A DNA stretch of 64,000 nt, taken from assembly GCA_965214295.1 (NCBI GenBank), contig OZ243944.1:1860001-1924000 (forward strand). Direction: 5' to 3'. Positions within the stretch are counted from its first letter, which is position 1. Every line of letters begins with the position of its first letter. Of the stretch, positions 24,466 to 32,023 are shown piece after piece. Source of the DNA: JAJDUF01 sp965214295. GTDB taxonomy: Bacteria > Chloroflexota > UBA11872 > UBA12225 > JAJDUF01. Position numbers and translations under genes: made by a program. The notes beneath the pieces were generated by a model. The model saw nothing but the letters and a program-made list of their open reading frames with translations, was not told the origin of the DNA and did no database searches.

Positions 24466-25563
24466 ATGATTACAGATAAGCGGCCGGGCCTATCCCGAGT
24501 GCTCGGGATACGTGTCAGCGCGAGCCTACGTGACCATCGTGGTATTGTTGTGCTACTCCTACTCTTGGGATTAGTGATAATCACGCACGATACGTTCGCC
24601 GATGGCCCTCCACACCGCTATGTTGTCCATATTGCCAAGCAGGCACATTTCATTGTTGCTATCTACGTTCTCAGCTATTGGCTGCGGAGACGGAGACACA
24701 CTGTACTAAGTCGTTTGGCAATGGCATTAGCAGTGAGTGTCACGCTCGTGCTAACATTCCAACACGTTTTCCGGATCCTCCATCCTGCCCGCTGGGGAGT
24801 AGTATACGCCGAGCTTGTAGACGATTTCAGCACACCAGTCATTGCCGAAGGTCGCTGGAGGATATTGGGTGATGCTGCCGCCTCTATTCGGGTGCAGAAT
24901 GGAGCGCTACACCTCGCTCCTCCTGCAGCAACCCAGGCTTTCGCAGAGTTGCTCCTCCCCAGTAATCCGACGTTTCCTGGTGGGCAACGATGGTTGCCGG
25001 TAGGGCTGTACGATGCTCCATATGAAGAGCAGCTTACCTGGCGAGGAGCGGCGCAAGTCGACCGGGAGTATTTCATTGTCCTCGTGTGGAATATGCTCAT
25101 GGTACAGCGGACGCCATATGGTCTGCATGTCACCTATCCCAATACTGGCGGTGTGCTCGAGGGCCATCCCATTCTGTTCGCTTTTCCGGAGCCGCCCCAG
25201 GCACACACCTGGCGCGTGCTGCAGAGATCAAGCCGCATCTCGTTAGCGGTTGACGACCAGGTCGTGTGGTCGGCAGCTGCAGCGCCAGGGCAGTCCAAAC
25301 AGTTGCCGCGTTTTGGCGAGAGCCGCAGCGATGCGCTCCATGCCGGAAAGCTCACGCTGGACTGGGTGCGTTATCGGCGATGGCTGCCGCGGGAGCTACG
25401 TTTAGGCCGGCGAGAGCTACTAGCGCCAACTCGATTCGGAGTCGACACGGTGCTTATGCGGCTCGCCGCCCTGCCGGGTGGACGACTGAGGTTCGATCAT
25501 CCAACAGTCTGGTTCTCTTCGACGGACACACGACCTCCTGAAGATCGGCAGCAGGTACGATGA
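24466..25563 (+). CDS. Membrane-anchored protein with LamG/DUF1080-like jelly-roll domain
   Basis: 365 residues. Three hydrophobic segments occupy about residues 25-105. The exported remainder begins VDDFSTPVIAEGRWRILGDA and continues with VQNGALHL, then a run of alternating strands (TPYGLHVTYPNTGGVLEGHP, SRISLAVDDQVVWS). A D-D-F opening, a W-x-x-x-G-x-A block and an N-G-A-L motif are typical of concanavalin-A-like laminin-G domains that bind or sit near carbohydrates. I do not recognise a named family. The stop overlaps the next gene by four bases. GC is lower than in the upstream gene, and the decline continues through the next two genes. Confidence 0.55.
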   Translation: MITDKRPGLSRVLGIRVSASLRDHRGIVVLLLLLGLVIITHDTFADGPPHRYVVHIAKQAHFIVAIYVLSYWLRRRRHTVLSRLAMALAVSVTLVLTFQHVFRILHPARWGVVYAELVDDFSTPVIAEGRWRILGDAAASIRVQNGALHLAPPAATQAFAELLLPSNPTFPGGQRWLPVGLYDAPYEEQLTWRGAAQVDREYFIVLVWNMLMVQRTPYGLHVTYPNTGGVLEGHPILFAFPEPPQAHTWRVLQRSSRISLAVDDQVVWSAAAAPGQSKQLPRFGESRSDALHAGKLTLDWVRYRRWLPRELRLGRRELLAPTRFGVDTVLMRLAALPGGRLRFDHPTVWFSSTDTRPPEDRQQVR

Positions 25564-26333
25564 GGCTAGCTGTAGTGCAGAAAAAGCCACCTTGGCACTA
25601 TATCGCGGATTCGCCTTGGTTACCGCTATGGTTACTCAGTTTGAGCTTGGTCCTTATTGCTGATGCCCTATTGCAGTGGCCTGTACGGCTCGTCCTCAAC
25701 CTTCTGCCCTTTGCCGTCCTCTTTCTACTGGTGTGGTGGGTGCTGCGACGCGCGGCTCGACCGCGGACCGTTAACCTAGTGCTCGGTGTGCTCTGCGTAG
25801 TCTGTGTAGTTCCGGCCTACGCAGAGTCGCGTAATTTTGCGGCTCCCGTCCGTTCCCGTATGGACTCCCCTGTGCTGTGGTCTATGACTCTGCAGCATCC
25901 GGACCAGGCAATCAGACGGTACATTCGCCTCCCCGACGATTGGCCACAAGAAGGTGCGGAATACCGTCTGCTTGTGCGCTTGCAGGACCGATACGAAGGC
26001 CCGGCAAGATTGCTCGTGGAAGTCAATGGGGTATTCCTAGGTCCTTTGCATCCCACAACTTCCGGTGGGGACAGCGTCGGAACACTCGGCCTACCTATCC
26101 CCAGTGCGATCCTCGCGCGGCAACGCGTGATGGAGATCATCCTGCGGCAGGACCGCCCGGATCGAAACCTACGCATTGTGATCTACCGGGAGTGGGCCGG
26201 CGCGACTCTCGGAGCAAACGCCTCTTGGTTTTACGATGGCGTGACGTGGCATCGTGGAGTGGTGCATGCGCTATCCGGGCGCATAGTGCCTGGCTTGCCG
26301 CACATCTGGCTGGAGCGGGGGCTTGAGTCATGA
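25560..26333 (+). CDS. Membrane-anchored beta-rich protein, unknown
   Basis: 257 residues. Three hydrophobic stretches lie in the first 95 residues (LPLWLLSLSLVLIADALLQW, LLPFAVLFLLVWWVLRR, LVLGVLCVVCVVPAYA). They are followed by a beta-rich extracytoplasmic domain with YRLLVRLQDRYEGPARLLVE and VMEIILRQDRPDRNLRIVIY, probably a jelly-roll of the galactose-binding type. The ATG lies in a four-base overlap with the preceding stop and the gene ends in a four-base overlap with the next start, so all three are translationally coupled. Its architecture (membrane helices then beta sandwich) parallels the preceding gene. No family name can be given. Confidence 0.5.
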   Translation: MRLAVVQKKPPWHYIADSPWLPLWLLSLSLVLIADALLQWPVRLVLNLLPFAVLFLLVWWVLRRAARPRTVNLVLGVLCVVCVVPAYAESRNFAAPVRSRMDSPVLWSMTLQHPDQAIRRYIRLPDDWPQEGAEYRLLVRLQDRYEGPARLLVEVNGVFLGPLHPTTSGGDSVGTLGLPIPSAILARQRVMEIILRQDRPDRNLRIVIYREWAGATLGANASWFYDGVTWHRGVVHALSGRIVPGLPHIWLERGLES

Positions 26334-27655
26334 AGGAACGCTTGGCTCAACAGCCCTCGAAGGCTTCCTCGGCAGCGGCAGCAACTTGGCGGCAAGTTGT
26401 ACGGTCGCCAGCATTCGTGGGCTTGTTCCTGGCAGTGCTGATCCTACTCCTCGCCTGGCCACGCCTCACGGGACCGTCATGGACGACATTTCAAATGCCG
26501 TTTGACCTGCGAGAGAGTGAGGGCAACACGGTACAGTGGGAGCAGATCCACCATTTCGATGCGCTCCGTGCAACGCTACAGTCCGACGCGGGGTGGGTAA
26601 TCGAAGAAGGACGCTATAGTACCGATCATTATCGTGGCCTACTCCCCATCTATGTCTCGGCTATCCTTGCCTACTGGTTGGATAGTAGCTATAAGGGATT
26701 TGCTCTGGTTGACTTGCTCGGATGGTGGCTTGCAGCCTGGGCGCTCTACCATCTCGCAAGGCGTCTGGATACGGACCACTTGTCCGCATTGACGGCAGCA
26801 GTGTTACTGTCGGCATCACCGCTGTTGATCGGCTATATGTGGCGTAATGCAGTGCATGTAATACATTCTGGTTCGCTCGTTCCATACTTCCTTGTGGCGC
26901 TACTGTTGCTCACCGATAAGCGTCTAAATCATGGTTGGAGAGTTATAGGTTTAGCAAGCGTGATCTATGTGGCGAGTATAACCTATCAATATCAATGGAT
27001 TATTATCCCTTGTCTGCTTGCCCTCACGGTAGTAGAGCAGCGAAGATGGATATTGGCCCTCTCTATCGTAACCGCTGCTCTCCTGTTCATTGGAATGACA
27101 GTCATGACCTATCAAGTCCTGGATTTAGCTGGTTTATCGGTATCCTCACATTTGAATGACCCTCTCACTGTAGTCAGATCTCGACTTGTTCATGCAATGG
27201 AGGGTGATTCGCTTGGACTGGGAAGATCATTCTTGGAGTTGGTAGAATTATTAATAAAATCATACCATCCTTTTATAGTTTTGCTCACTGTGATTGGGGT
27301 GATCTTTGCTCCCACTAGATTACGTATTCTCGTTTTTGCCGGAACGATATTAGGTTTTGCAACCAGCTATCTTCATTCGTGGTCCTGGATTGCTATGAAC
27401 GGTTATCCTTTTCTGTATATCAGTGCTGGTCTTGCGCTAGTGCGAGGACCGCGCTGGCTGGCTGACACCGTAGCTCGGGTTGGCAGCAGAAGATGGCCCC
27501 ATTCTGCGGCGCGGATGGCGTCCGGAAGTGGGATGCTGGCTAGGTTAAGCACGGTAGTGCTCCTTCTCCTTGCTATGTGGAGCACGAACGGTGACCTCTT
27601 CGGAGACTACGACTTTGCTCAAGAATGGTGGGGTTATACCCACTTTCTGAGCTAG
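26330..27655 (+). CDS. GT-C-like polytopic membrane protein, low-GC segment
   Basis: 441 residues with about ten helices. After the first helix the loop FDLRESEGNTVQWEQIHHFD carries acidic residues at the position of the GT-C catalytic aspartate, and RYSTDHYRGLLPIYVSAILA follows. The remaining helices alternate with short basic loops. This supports membership of the PMT/GT39-like superfamily without allowing a substrate call. The segment at about 26900-27420 is strikingly AT-rich compared with its neighbours, which suggests that this gene, or part of it, came from a different genome. The gene ends the four-gene operon and is followed by a convergent aldo/keto reductase 59 bp away. Confidence 0.6.
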   Translation: MKERLAQQPSKASSAAAATWRQVVRSPAFVGLFLAVLILLLAWPRLTGPSWTTFQMPFDLRESEGNTVQWEQIHHFDALRATLQSDAGWVIEEGRYSTDHYRGLLPIYVSAILAYWLDSSYKGFALVDLLGWWLAAWALYHLARRLDTDHLSALTAAVLLSASPLLIGYMWRNAVHVIHSGSLVPYFLVALLLLTDKRLNHGWRVIGLASVIYVASITYQYQWIIIPCLLALTVVEQRRWILALSIVTAALLFIGMTVMTYQVLDLAGLSVSSHLNDPLTVVRSRLVHAMEGDSLGLGRSFLELVELLIKSYHPFIVLLTVIGVIFAPTRLRILVFAGTILGFATSYLHSWSWIAMNGYPFLYISAGLALVRGPRWLADTVARVGSRRWPHSAARMASGSGMLARLSTVVLLLLAMWSTNGDLFGDYDFAQEWWGYTHFLS

Positions 27656-27714
27656 AGCACCATGAACCGTACTGCGCTACGAGGCTACCCGCAATGAAGC
27701 CTCTTGGCTGATCG

Positions 27715-28761
27715 TTAGGCTAGGATTGAAGCAGGATAGGGCACGCGGGTCTCCGAGGTGGGGAGGGTTTCGGCCAGGCCGACCGCCCCGGCCATGATCT
27801 CGTCTATCTCCTGATGTGTCTTACGGTTGAGCATGACGTGTACTGCCGCAACACTGTCTTCGATCTCTGCCGGCCGCCGCGTGCCACACAGGGCCACGTC
27901 CACCTGCTCATGCGCCAGCACCCAGGCTATCGCTAGCTGCGGCAAGGTGATGCCGAGACGCTGGGCGACGCCTTGCAGCCGTTCCACCACCGCCAGATTG
28001 GTCGCAGCATTCTCCGGCGTGAACAGCTCCTGGCCCTTCATGTTCCCCGCCCGCCGCCAGTCGTCCGCTTCGAAGCTCATGCCGGCGGTGAAGGTGCCGG
28101 TGAGTAACCCGTGCGAGAGCGGGCCGTAGGCCATGATGCCCACGCCTAGCTCCTTGGCCGTGGGAAACATCTCGTACTCCCAGCGTCGGTCGAAGAGGTT
28201 GTAGCCGACCTGATTGGTAATCAGGGGCGCATGGGCACGGGACGCCCGCAACTGGGCCGCCTCGAAGTTGGACACGCCGATGTAGCGGGTCTTTCCCGCG
28301 GCCAAGAGGTCGTTGAGTGCCCGCATACTTTCCTCAAAAGGAGTCTCGACATCGGGATGGTGGATCAGGAAGAGGTCAACGTAATCGGTGTTCAGCGAGC
28401 GCAGGCAGTCCTCGCAGTCGGCAATCAGCGAGTCGTAACGCGAGTCCCGGCCGGATGGCCGCCGGCCGGGGGGGTGCGGCTTGGTGTCGAGCTGTCCGGG
28501 GCGGGTCGCTAAACCGCCTTTCGTCACGATGATGGCGTCCTGGCGCCGGGCGCCTAGCCCCTGCGCCAACAGGCTCTCCGAAGCACCCCGACCATAGGAG
28601 CGGGCGGTGTCGAAGAGCGTCACGCCCAAGTCGAGGGCGCGGTGAATAGCCGCGATGACCTCTTGAGCGGCAAACGGTCCATAGCCACCGCCCATCTCCC
28701 AACAGCCGAACCCGATGACCGATACCTCAAGGTCCGAGTTGCCCATGCGCCGGTATTCCAT
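27715..28761 (-). CDS. Aldo/keto reductase
   Basis: 348 residues. The TIM-barrel family signatures are present: GVTLFDTARSYGRGASE with the catalytic Asp and Tyr, IIVTKGG with the lysine, and LFLIHHPD with the histidine position. The C-terminal cofactor-binding region reads IAWVLAHEQVDVALCGTRRP. A GAAAGGAG lies about ten bases before the ATG. A proline-rich insertion after the lysine (HPPGRRPSGR) is unusual. The gene is divergent from the Gfo/Idh/MocA gene at 29128, and both probably act on sugar-type substrates. The natural substrate is unknown. Confidence 0.88.
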   Translation of the reverse strand: MEYRRMGNSDLEVSVIGFGCWEMGGGYGPFAAQEVIAAIHRALDLGVTLFDTARSYGRGASESLLAQGLGARRQDAIIVTKGGLATRPGQLDTKPHPPGRRPSGRDSRYDSLIADCEDCLRSLNTDYVDLFLIHHPDVETPFEESMRALNDLLAAGKTRYIGVSNFEAAQLRASRAHAPLITNQVGYNLFDRRWEYEMFPTAKELGVGIMAYGPLSHGLLTGTFTAGMSFEADDWRRAGNMKGQELFTPENAATNLAVVERLQGVAQRLGITLPQLAIAWVLAHEQVDVALCGTRRPAEIEDSVAAVHVMLNRKTHQEIDEIMAGAVGLAETLPTSETRVPYPASILA

Positions 28762-29127
28762 CGCCTGTCGCTCCTTTCCTTCGGCGGCCAGCGATAGCGG
28801 CTACGGCGGGTCGGTTCCATAGTGCCAGGCGGAGAGTGCGGACACCACGTCGGAGCGCAGGACGTGGGGTCCGCCCGTGTGGGAACGACCCGACCAGGGC
28901 GCGAGAGGGATGCGAACGAAAGCCGTGGGGTCCGCCCGCGTGAGAACGACGGATGGGTGTTATTTTCAGCCCAACGACGAGGCTGGAGCATGACGATGGC
29001 GGAGACCAGGCGTTATCATAGTGTCGTTAGTGTGGTCTCCGTCCGGGCACACCCGGGCCACCCTGACCTAGCAGGGCTGCGAGGTACGGAGCGCGCTATC
29101 CACCAGCCGTGGGAGGGAGGGCAAGCT
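28762..29127. repeat. Divergent intergenic region with 27-bp direct repeats
   Basis: The 366-bp gap between the divergent genes holds two direct copies of CGTGGGGTCCGCCCG followed by a GTGRGAACGAC tail (about 28863-28888 and 28924-28950), spaced by 62 bp. Direct repeats in a divergent control region could be operator sites. No promoter hexamers stand out. Confidence 0.5.
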
Positions 29128-30372
29128 ATGGAATCGGGCGAACGGCCTTATCGAGCCGGACTGATCGGCTGTGGACGGATGAGCCGGCATCACATCCCCG
29201 CTATGATGGCCACCCCGGAGCTGGAGTTGGTGGCCCTCGCCGATCCCTACCGGCCAGCCCTCGACGAACGCGGCGAGCAGTTCGGCGTTGCCCCGCAGCA
29301 CAGGTATGCTGACTATCAGGAGATGCTCGACTGCGAGGCCCTGGACATCGTGACGATCTCCACGCAGGCTCCCCAGCACGCGCCGGCAACGCTGGCCTGC
29401 GCCGCCGCCGGGGTACGCGGCGTGCTGTGCGAGAAGCCGATTGCCCTATCCCTGGCCGAAGCGGACGAGATGGTGGCAGCCTGCGACCGCACGGGCATGA
29501 AACTGGCGATCAATCACCAGACCCGGATCAGTCTGGCCACGTATCGAGCGGAGGAGTTGCTCCGGTCGGGCGCTATCGGCGAGCTGGTCGGTGTCCGTAT
29601 CGTTGATAAGGGCCAGCGCCCCTCCGGGAACTCCTTGATGGAGATGGCCACCCACCTCTTCGACCACACGCGACTGTACGCTGGCGACCCGGCCTGGGTC
29701 TCTGCCCACCTCACCGACGCCGAGCCGGAGCCGGATGGGCGTCGGCGCCCTTCCACTGTGGACGACATCATGTACAGCCAGACAGCCTGGCCGTCCGACC
29801 GCGATTGCGGGCTAGTGCTGGGGAGCCGCGCTACCGCAGTCTTCGGTTTTGGTCCGGCCAGCCTCCACAACGGTCTGGAGGCGAGCTTTGTGTCCTACAA
29901 CCAGCCGTCGGACCGGGCCTGGCCGGATCAGATCGAGCTAATCGGCATTGAGGGCGTCCTGGCCTTACGCACGAGCGGAGAGCCTGACCTATTTATCCAC
30001 CACGGTCCTTGGGGCGGGCCGGTGCTGTTCGAGCCGGCGCTCACCGGGGCTGCTGCCCAGCACGCCGAGCCGCCGCGTCCCGCCGGTCTCGCGCCGGCGC
30101 TGGTGACGGGTCGGCTGGGCAGCTTTGTAGCCATGCTCACGGAGTTGAAGGCTGCTATCGAGGAAGATCGGCCCCATCGCTCGGACGTGCGCGACGGCCG
30201 CTGGGCGCTGGACATGATTATGGGTATCTACGAGTCGCACCGTCAGCATGGTGCGCGGGTGGCGCTCCCGCTGCCCCAGCGCGAGCACCCGCTGGAGCGG
30301 TGGCTGCAAGATGAGCGGCGCCCTATGCCACATCACCCCGCCCCCACCCGCGGCGGCGGTATTCCGGCGTAG
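29128..30372 (+). CDS. Gfo/Idh/MocA family oxidoreductase
   Basis: 414 residues from the ATG at 29128, which has GGGAGGGAGG seven bases upstream. The frame also opens earlier, at 28822, but only across intergenic repeats. YRAGLIGCGRMSRHHIPAMM is the nucleotide-binding start, VALADPYRPALDERG the second strand, and GVLCEKPIALSLAEADEMV the E-K-P motif. The C-terminal domain includes KLAINHQTRIS and ALDMIMGIYESHRQHGARV, with a tail like LPQREHPLERW that is shared with the gene at 17213. The propeller protein gene follows 24 bp downstream. A sugar or sugar-acid dehydrogenase role is likely. Confidence 0.88.
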   Translation: MESGERPYRAGLIGCGRMSRHHIPAMMATPELELVALADPYRPALDERGEQFGVAPQHRYADYQEMLDCEALDIVTISTQAPQHAPATLACAAAGVRGVLCEKPIALSLAEADEMVAACDRTGMKLAINHQTRISLATYRAEELLRSGAIGELVGVRIVDKGQRPSGNSLMEMATHLFDHTRLYAGDPAWVSAHLTDAEPEPDGRRRPSTVDDIMYSQTAWPSDRDCGLVLGSRATAVFGFGPASLHNGLEASFVSYNQPSDRAWPDQIELIGIEGVLALRTSGEPDLFIHHGPWGGPVLFEPALTGAAAQHAEPPRPAGLAPALVTGRLGSFVAMLTELKAAIEEDRPHRSDVRDGRWALDMIMGIYESHRQHGARVALPLPQREHPLERWLQDERRPMPHHPAPTRGGGIPA

Positions 30373-30396
30373 TGATGAGAGCCAACGGAGGCGCGT

Positions 30397-31836
30397 ATGA
30401 TGACCAGCGACACGCTCACCGTCGTGCCGGTGGGCGAACGCCAGCTTTTCCTCGATGATGCCGGCATCGCGCGGCTGGAGCGCCTGACCAGGACCGCGCA
30501 CCGGCCGGCCAAGAAAGGCGCCGTCATCCGCAGCGACCTGGATGATGTCGGGCAAGGGTCCATCCAAATCCGGACCGCGCCAGCGTGGGATCCGGCAGCG
30601 CGCGTCTACAAGCTCTGGACGATCACCACCCCCGCGGCGCTGGCGGCGCAGGGCATTCGCTGCGCCGGCTACTACGAGAGCGCCGACGGCCTCCACTGGA
30701 CGAAACCGGTCGTCGAGCAGATCGAGTACCGCGGTTCGCGGCAGAACAACTACATCACCGTCCCCACCGCCCAGGGGTATCGTGTCCCCACACACGTCGT
30801 CTACGACGATACCGACCCCAATCCGGCGCGGCGCTATAAAGCGGCCATGACCAATGCTGGCTTTCTGGCCTCTCCCGACGGGATCACCTGGACGCTGCTC
30901 GACGTGCCGCCGGTGCCGAGCCAGGACGAGAGCAACCTCTCGTTCGACCGGCAAGCACACCTGTTCCTGCACACCGTCAAGCATCGTGGCCCGTACGGCC
31001 GGTCGGTCTGGCTCTCCACCAGCCCGGATTTCGCGCACTGGACCGCGCCGCGGCTGACGTTTCACGCCGACGACCGCGACCAGGAGATCGGCCGCGAGCG
31101 GATCGCTGCCCGCTTGGCCGCCCCCACGCTCCAACGGCTATTCTCGCACGATCCGGCGTTGTACAACGTCGAGGTGTATAACATGGGCCTCTTTCGCTAC
31201 GAGGGCCTGTATATCGGGCTACCGACCATGTTCCACTCCGTCGGACCACACGGACCCGACTATCCCAACACCGAGGGCTTCCACCTGGTCCACCTGGCTT
31301 GGAGCCGCGACTTGCAGACCTGGGATCGGTTGGCCGACCGCCAGCCCTTCATCGGACAGTCGCCCGCTGGCGCCGGCGCCTATGACATCACCCAAATCCT
31401 CGGTCCGTCGGCGCCGGTGCTCCACGGTGACGCGCTCTGGTTCTACTACACCGGCGTGAAGTATCGCGCCGCCGCCAACTGGACCGATGCCCACACCCTC
31501 GATCCCGACCGCGGGGCAGTCTGCCTGGCGGTGCTGCGCCGGGACGGCTTTGTGTCGCTCGATGCCGGCAACGCCGCCGGCGTGCTGGTGACGAACCCCT
31601 TCCGTCTCTCCGGTCGGACCCTCCACGCGAATGTCACGGCAGTGCGCGGCGAGCTGTCCGCCGAGCTACAAGACCCGGACGGCACTACCCTCGCGACCTC
31701 CGAACGCTTGCAGGGCGACCTGCCGCGCGGTGAGTTCCACTGGCCGGAAGGCGATCTGCGGCAGTGGCAAGGCCGCCCGGTGGTCCTGCGCTTCACGCTG
31801 CGCCACGCCCGCTTCTACTCCTACTGGTTCGAGTAA
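30397..31836 (+). CDS. Five-bladed beta-propeller protein (GH32/43-like, unassigned substrate)
   Basis: 479 residues. GERQLFLDDAGIARLERLTR near the N-terminus, repeated blades with the pattern Y-E-S-A-D-G-L-H-W and D-P-N-P-A-R-R-Y-K, and VWLSTSPDFAHWTAP are characteristic of the glycosidase-type propellers (clans J and F) found in Planctomycetota and Chloroflexota sugar loci. The C-terminal 120 residues (LRRDGFVSLDAGNAAGVLVT, then PFRLSGRTLHANV) form a jelly-roll module. There is no signal peptide, so it is predicted to be cytoplasmic. It shares domain order and length with the protein at 40388. The preceding dehydrogenase gene is 24 bp away. Catalytic residues cannot be assigned with confidence. 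Confidence 0.7.
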   Translation: MMTSDTLTVVPVGERQLFLDDAGIARLERLTRTAHRPAKKGAVIRSDLDDVGQGSIQIRTAPAWDPAARVYKLWTITTPAALAAQGIRCAGYYESADGLHWTKPVVEQIEYRGSRQNNYITVPTAQGYRVPTHVVYDDTDPNPARRYKAAMTNAGFLASPDGITWTLLDVPPVPSQDESNLSFDRQAHLFLHTVKHRGPYGRSVWLSTSPDFAHWTAPRLTFHADDRDQEIGRERIAARLAAPTLQRLFSHDPALYNVEVYNMGLFRYEGLYIGLPTMFHSVGPHGPDYPNTEGFHLVHLAWSRDLQTWDRLADRQPFIGQSPAGAGAYDITQILGPSAPVLHGDALWFYYTGVKYRAAANWTDAHTLDPDRGAVCLAVLRRDGFVSLDAGNAAGVLVTNPFRLSGRTLHANVTAVRGELSAELQDPDGTTLATSERLQGDLPRGEFHWPEGDLRQWQGRPVVLRFTLRHARFYSYWFE

Positions 31837-31913
31837 GCCAGCCAGCCGCTTAGGTAGCCACAGCGTAGAGGCGCCATTCATGGTGCCCGCTCCCGGCTCC
31901 GGCCTCCCACTCC

Positions 31914-31966
31914 CGTCACTCCGGCGAAAGCATGCCCCGTACCCCGATACGGGGCCGGAGTCCAGC
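31914..31966. repeat. Extended palindromic unit, 'CATGCCCCGTACCCCGATACGG' variant
   Basis: A GTCACTCCGGCGAAAGCATG unit continuing into a CCCCGATACGGGG stem and ending GGAGTCCAG. A near-identical unit lies at about 51059-51112. The centre of the ordinary palindrome has been replaced by a second, unrelated stem, giving a two-stem element. It sits in the 187-bp space before the restriction-enzyme gene. Confidence 0.75.
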
Positions 31967-32023
31967 CCCCACACCCCATCGGCCGCCGACCGCGGCGAGG
32001 GGGCGGGCTATACTAGGACGCTG

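Noticed and set aside
32001..32023. Leaderless promoter TATACT just before the type IIG gene
   Set aside because: The hexamer sits about ten bases before the ATG, but no -35 element is found at suitable spacing, so the match could be chance.
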